Origin: Hymenobacter chitinivorans DSM 11115
Lineage (GTDB): Bacteria; Bacteroidota; Bacteroidia; Cytophagales; Hymenobacteraceae
Reading direction: 5' to 3'
DNA length: 64,000 nucleotides
NCBI RefSeq assembly: GCF_002797555.1
Contig: NZ_PGFA01000002.1
Span: 1 to 64,000 of the forward strand
The notes under the pieces are model-generated. The model was given only the letters and a program-made list of their open reading frames with translations, was not told the origin of the DNA and did no database searches. Shown here one piece after another: positions 60,772 to 64,000 of this stretch. The position numbers and the translations under genes were made by a program. The first letter of the stretch is position 1, and the number at the start of each line of letters is the position of its first letter.

Positions 60772-61083
60772 TTACTGCTCGGTCGTAGTAGGTTTTTTAG
60801 CCGCTCCGGTGCCCGACTTGCCCCGGCTGTTCTTGCCCACGGTTTCGCTATTGGTGCTGCCCGTGGCGCTGCCCTGGCGCGTCGATTTCGTGGTGGAGCT
60901 GGAGCGCGAAGCCCGGGTGGGGCCGGTAGCGGGAGCCGTGTTCATGGGGCGGCTGCGGGTTTCGGTCTTGGCCCCGGCCTGCGTCGTCTTGGGCGTGGTA
61001 GTGTTGGGCGACTGGCTGGTCTGGGCCGCTGCGCTGCCAACGGTGCCGGCGAGCAGGGCTGCAAAAACAAGCGTGAGTTTCAT
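60772..61083 (-). CDS. secreted Thr/Ser/Arg-rich low-complexity protein
   Basis: 103 residues from the ATG at 61083 (MKLTLVFAALLAGTVGSAAA, signal peptide to AAAQ). The mature part is Thr/Ser/Lys/Arg-rich (SQSPNTTTPKTTQAGAKTET, TRASRSSSTTKSTRQGSATG, GKNSRGKSGTGAAKKPTTTE) and predicted disordered. No family was recognised. Composition and position suggest kinship with the other low-complexity gene at 59.6 kb, but Gly content and charge differ. Confidence 0.65.
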   Translation of the reverse strand: MKLTLVFAALLAGTVGSAAAQTSQSPNTTTPKTTQAGAKTETRSRPMNTAPATGPTRASRSSSTTKSTRQGSATGSTNSETVGKNSRGKSGTGAAKKPTTTEQ

Positions 61084-61421
61084 AGCTGGGAGTAGTAAGT
61101 GAAAGAGTCCGGCGCGTGAGCCGGGCCGGGGCTCAGTAGTACGGCGAAGCAACAGCTTGCGTTGGTCCGGCGCTGCGGATTACAGCCTACCCAGGTTTAC
61201 CGGCGCCAGAATAATGATGCCCGGGGCGTGCCCGAGCAGCCCTCGGTTGCGGCGGCCCCAGGTTCCGAGGGAGCCGGCAGCACAGCCCCAGCAGCAGGCA
61301 TACCACGGCGAAGCAGTTTCGGGCTAATTAGACATTCCGTTTGGCGGTGGCTTCGCACCTCAACACAGGACCGGCCAGCATTGCAGTGCCGGCCGGTCCT
61401 GTTTTCGCCTACAGTAGCGCC
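61084..61421. other. intergenic region upstream of the Thr/Ser-rich gene
   Basis: About 340 bases. The promoter of the minus-strand Thr/Ser-rich gene should lie at its left end; the VOC terminator is at its right end. A plus frame of 94 codons at 61162 has no recognisable content. Confidence 0.45.
61362..61405 (-). terminator. terminator of the VOC gene
   Basis: 15-bp arms (61362-61376 with 61391-61405, one mismatch) flank a 14-base loop, 17 bases beyond the minus-strand stop. Confidence 0.75.
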
Positions 61422-61844
61422 TTATTCGGCGGTGGGCTTATCGTAATTGAACATCCAGTCGATACCAAACCGGTCGGTGAGGATGCCGAACTTGGCGCCC
61501 CAGAAAGTATCCTGCAGGTCCATTGTGATGGTGCCACCCTCGGCAAACTGCTGGAAGAGGCTGGTAATTTCCTCCTCGCTCCGGCAGTTCACCGACAAGG
61601 AAACCATGTTACCCTTCGTGACGGCCTGCTGACCCGCGTCGGAGGCCATCAGCACCAGGCTACCGTTGGTCAGGATGGCGTGCAGCACGTTGTTCTGGGC
61701 CTCGGCGGGCAGGTTTTCGGCGGCGGGTGTGCCGGCGTAGGTCTGCATCTGCAGGTCGCCGCCGAGGCGCTGCTGGTAGAAAGTCATGGCTTCGCGGCAG
61801 GTGCCGTTGAAGGCCAGGTAGGGGGTAAGGGCAGAGGTAAGCAT
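61422..61844 (-). CDS. VOC family (PhnB-like glyoxalase fold) protein
   Basis: 140 residues. PhnB-type VOC protein: LTPYLAFNGTCREAMTFYQQ at the N-terminus, RLGGDLQMQTYAG, NVLHAILTNGSLVLMASDAG, and WGAKFGILTDRFGIDWMFNY near the end. These proteins have been called 3-demethylubiquinone methyltransferase-like, but their activity is mostly unproved. Metal ligands of true glyoxalases are not complete here, so it may bind rather than convert a small molecule. Divergent from the GlxA-type regulator, with an AT-rich 186-bp gap. Confidence 0.92.
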   Translation of the reverse strand: MLTSALTPYLAFNGTCREAMTFYQQRLGGDLQMQTYAGTPAAENLPAEAQNNVLHAILTNGSLVLMASDAGQQAVTKGNMVSLSVNCRSEEEITSLFQQFAEGGTITMDLQDTFWGAKFGILTDRFGIDWMFNYDKPTAE

Positions 61845-62030
61845 GGGGAAGAGAAAAAGTGGAAAATGAAGTTGCGGCAGGAGGTGATTTTTACTAATAT
61901 ATATAGTATTATTGCCTTTGGGTACTCTGGTGTCGCCAACAAAATTAGTAATGCGGCGGCGCTATATAGGGGGCCATTCCGACGAATTCAGGGTGGATTG
62001 CGACACCCGCCGTACTTAAGATTTCATCCT

Positions 62031-63014
62031 ATGAAACACATTGCCATCCTGGTTCCGCAGGGCGCCGTTCTGGGCAGCATCGAAGGCCCGCGCCTGGTTT
62101 TCTCGGAAGTGAATGCCCTGCTGCGCCGCATGAACAAAGCTCCGCTGTTCGACATTCAGCTGGTGGGCTTGCAGACCCAGACGCCCGTGTGCGGGGGCCT
62201 GTACTCGGTGTACACCCCCCATTTGACTGCGGACGTACCCAAAACCGACTTGGTCATCATCCCGGCCGTGGATGGGGACCCAGCCGTGGCCCTGGCCAAC
62301 AACCACGCCTTTCTGCCCTGGATAATTGAGCAGTACCGGGGTGGGGCCGAGGTGGCTTCGCTGTGCCTGGGCGCGTTTTTGCTGGCCGCCACCGGCCTGA
62401 TTGACGGGCGGCAGTGCACCACCCACTGGGCCGCCGCCCACGACTTTCGCCGTATGTTTCCGCAGGTGGAGCTGGTCGAGGACCGGGTGGTGACCGATGA
62501 GCACGGTATTTATTCCAGCGGCGGGGCTTTTTCCTACCTCAACCTGGTGCTGTACCTGGTAGAGAAGTACGCCGGCCGCGAAATTGCCCTGATCTGCGCC
62601 AAGGTGTTCCAGATTGACATTGAGCGGGTTAGTCAGTCGGCCTTTATCATGTTCAACGGCCAGAAGGAGCACGGCGACGAGCCCATCAAGAAGGCCCAGG
62701 CCTACATTGAAGACAACTACCAGGACAAGATAACCGTGGAGCAGCTGGCCGATATGCTGGCCCTGGGCCGCCGCAACCTGGAGCGGCGCTTCAAGAAAGC
62801 CACGTCCAACTCGGTGGTGGAATACATTCAGCGGGTTAAGATTGAGGCGGCCAAAAACAGCCTGGAATCGACGCTGGAAAACGTGAATGAGGTGATGTAC
62901 CAGGTGGGCTACTCCGACCCCAAGGCGTTTCGTAGTACTTTTAAGCGCCTGACGGGCCTCTCGCCGAAACAGTACCGCAACAAGTACAACCGGACGCTGG
63001 CCCCGGCGGCGTAG
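62031..63014 (+). CDS. GlxA-type transcriptional regulator (DJ-1/PfpI domain plus AraC HTH)
   Basis: 327 residues from the ATG at 62031 (MKHIAILVPQGAVLGSIEGP). Residues about 1-195 form a DJ-1/PfpI (class I glutamine amidotransferase-like) domain, with a nucleophile-elbow Cys in EVASLCLGAFLLAATGLIDG and the supporting TTHW. Residues about 225-320 are an AraC-type double helix-turn-helix: ITVEQLADMLALGRRNLERR and VNEVMYQVGYSDPKAFRSTF, GLSPKQYRNKY. It probably activates transcription in response to a small ligand. The divergent VOC gene is a natural candidate target. Confidence 0.95.
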   Translation: MKHIAILVPQGAVLGSIEGPRLVFSEVNALLRRMNKAPLFDIQLVGLQTQTPVCGGLYSVYTPHLTADVPKTDLVIIPAVDGDPAVALANNHAFLPWIIEQYRGGAEVASLCLGAFLLAATGLIDGRQCTTHWAAAHDFRRMFPQVELVEDRVVTDEHGIYSSGGAFSYLNLVLYLVEKYAGREIALICAKVFQIDIERVSQSAFIMFNGQKEHGDEPIKKAQAYIEDNYQDKITVEQLADMLALGRRNLERRFKKATSNSVVEYIQRVKIEAAKNSLESTLENVNEVMYQVGYSDPKAFRSTFKRLTGLSPKQYRNKYNRTLAPAA

Positions 63015-63078
63015 CGGCAGGTGGCTTACCGGGAGCGGGGCGCCGCGGCTGCCCTCCATTTTACTTTTTGCGGCACGT

Positions 63079-64000
63079 ATGAGCTGGTTGAGCGTTTCGG
63101 GAATAACCCTGCAGGAAAGGGGCAACACGGTGTTAGAGGATATCAGCTTTAGCCAGCGCCAGTTTCAGAAGCTGGCCATAGCCGGCGAAACCGGGGCCGG
63201 CAAAAGCACGTTGCTCCAAATCATTGCCGGCCTTACCCAGCCCACGACCGGTACCGTGCGCTTCGAAGACCGACGGGTGAAAGGCCCCGTGGAAGTACTG
63301 ATTCCGGGCCACCCGGGCATAGCGTTTCTCTCACAGCACTTCGAGCTGCCGCCTTCCCTGCGCGTAGAGCAGGTGCTGCGCTACGCCAGCAAACAGCAGA
63401 CCGTGACCACCGAGCAGCTCTACAACCTGTGCCGCATCGGGCACCTGGCCACGCGCCGTACCGACCAGCTTTCGGGCGGCGAACGGCAGCGCATTGCGTT
63501 GGCCCGCCTGCTGCTCACGGCCCCGCGCCTGCTCCTGCTCGATGAGCCGTTTTCCAACCTCGACCGGGGCCACCGCCAGATTCTCAAGGCCGTTATCCAC
63601 GACATTGGCGCCCAGCTGGGCATTACCTGCCTGCTCATTTCCCACGACCCGGCCGATACCTTGTCGTGGGCCGAGCAAATCCTGGTGATTCAGAGCGGGC
63701 GGCTTGTGCAGCAGGGCCCGCCGGCCCTGATTTACCGGCAGCCGGTGAATGAGTACACGGCCGGCCTCTTCGGCGACTATAACCTGCTGCAAGGTCCGGT
63801 GGCGGGGGGCCTGGCCGCTGGTGCCGGCCTGCCCCGGCGGCGTAAGCCCTTGCTGCTGCGTCCCGAAAACGTGCTGCTAGGTCCGGAAGGCGGGGAGGCC
63901 GGGTTGCCGGCTACGGTGCAGGAAGTGCGGTTTTTCGGGAGCTATTCCGAAGTCGACGTGCGGCTGCAAAACACTACTATTCGGGTGAAAACCACTGCTA
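63079..64000 (+). CDS. ABC transporter ATP-binding protein with TOBE-like C-terminus (partial)
   Basis: The frame opens at the ATG at 63079 and is still open at the right edge (307 codons visible). Walker A GETGAGKST, Q-loop FLSQHFELPPSL, signature LSGGERQRIALARLL, Walker B LLLLDEPFSNLDR, H-loop ISHD. After about residue 235 a TOBE-type beta-region begins (LLLRPENVLLGPEGGEAGLP, TVQEVRFFGSYSEVDVRLQN). This layout is that of importers for iron, molybdate, polyamine or sugar. The cognate permease and binding protein are outside the window, so substrate is unknown. Immediately downstream of the GlxA gene with a gap of 64 bases on the same strand. Confidence 0.94.
   Translation, partial: MSWLSVSGITLQERGNTVLEDISFSQRQFQKLAIAGETGAGKSTLLQIIAGLTQPTTGTVRFEDRRVKGPVEVLIPGHPGIAFLSQHFELPPSLRVEQVLRYASKQQTVTTEQLYNLCRIGHLATRRTDQLSGGERQRIALARLLLTAPRLLLLDEPFSNLDRGHRQILKAVIHDIGAQLGITCLLISHDPADTLSWAEQILVIQSGRLVQQGPPALIYRQPVNEYTAGLFGDYNLLQGPVAGGLAAGAGLPRRRKPLLLRPENVLLGPEGGEAGLPATVQEVRFFGSYSEVDVRLQNTTIRVKTTA

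Overview
The window comes from the chromosome of a G+C-rich Bacteroidetes bacterium, most like Hymenobacter or a close relative in the Cytophagales. Evidence: several secreted proteins end in the C-terminal sorting domain of the type IX secretion system (T9SS; YPNPA...LxxGVYLxxxxxG...RxVxQ), promoters of the Bacteroidetes form TAnnTTTG occur, and the gene families seen (DUF2652, PycTM-type effector, DUF6268-like, metallophosphoesterase-barrel fusions, MORN/TonB-domain proteins) are typical of that group. No rRNA, CRISPR array, complete insertion sequence or prophage was found. One tRNA gene, tRNA-Arg(CCT), is present.

Layout. 0-6.4 kb: one giant minus-strand repeat-rich surface protein whose C-terminus lies outside the window. 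6.7-8.7 kb: a solitary phage-tail-collar-like protein, an ECF sigma factor without an anti-sigma gene, and the tRNA. 8.8-19.7 kb: a cyclase-like/START protein, an M13 peptidase, an HD-domain protein with Pycsar-effector-like membrane helices, a 1,297-residue metallophosphoesterase-barrel protein and a second barrel protein. 19.8-28.1 kb: ppk1, sixA, two paralogous M43 metalloproteases with T9SS tails, hflX and a cytochrome c lipoprotein. 28.2-29.9 kb: a glycosyltransferase and rfbC. 30-33.4 kb: a patch of lower G+C with a large Ig-like lipoprotein, a long perfect hairpin and orphan small genes. 33.7-44.5 kb: murF, a VCBS-repeat T9SS protein, an omega-amidase and aminotransferase pair, an eight-PAS histidine kinase and msrA. 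44.7-53.6 kb: a HExxH/propeller/barrel protein, a fasciclin protein, two oxidoreductases, a MITE-like inverted-repeat element, lipoproteins and a DsbA-family protein. 53.7-54.0 kb: an intergenic array of 42-bp repeats. 54-64 kb: HAD phosphatase, twin MORN-TonB-domain proteins, M19 dipeptidase, barrel protein, two low-complexity secreted proteins, VOC protein, GlxA-type regulator and the start of an ABC ATPase.

There are few obvious operons. Most genes stand alone, each followed by a strong hairpin terminator. Functional pairs that can be argued: aminotransferase with omega-amidase (2-oxoacid amide disposal), glycosyltransferase with rfbC (surface polysaccharide), ppk1 with sixA (phosphate metabolism and signalling), and the divergent VOC/GlxA genes. 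The least explained items are the 42-bp repeat array near 53.8 kb, the kinase-like middle section of the metallophosphoesterase-barrel protein, the orphan HD-PycTM protein, and the 40-bp-TIR element at 48.5 kb.
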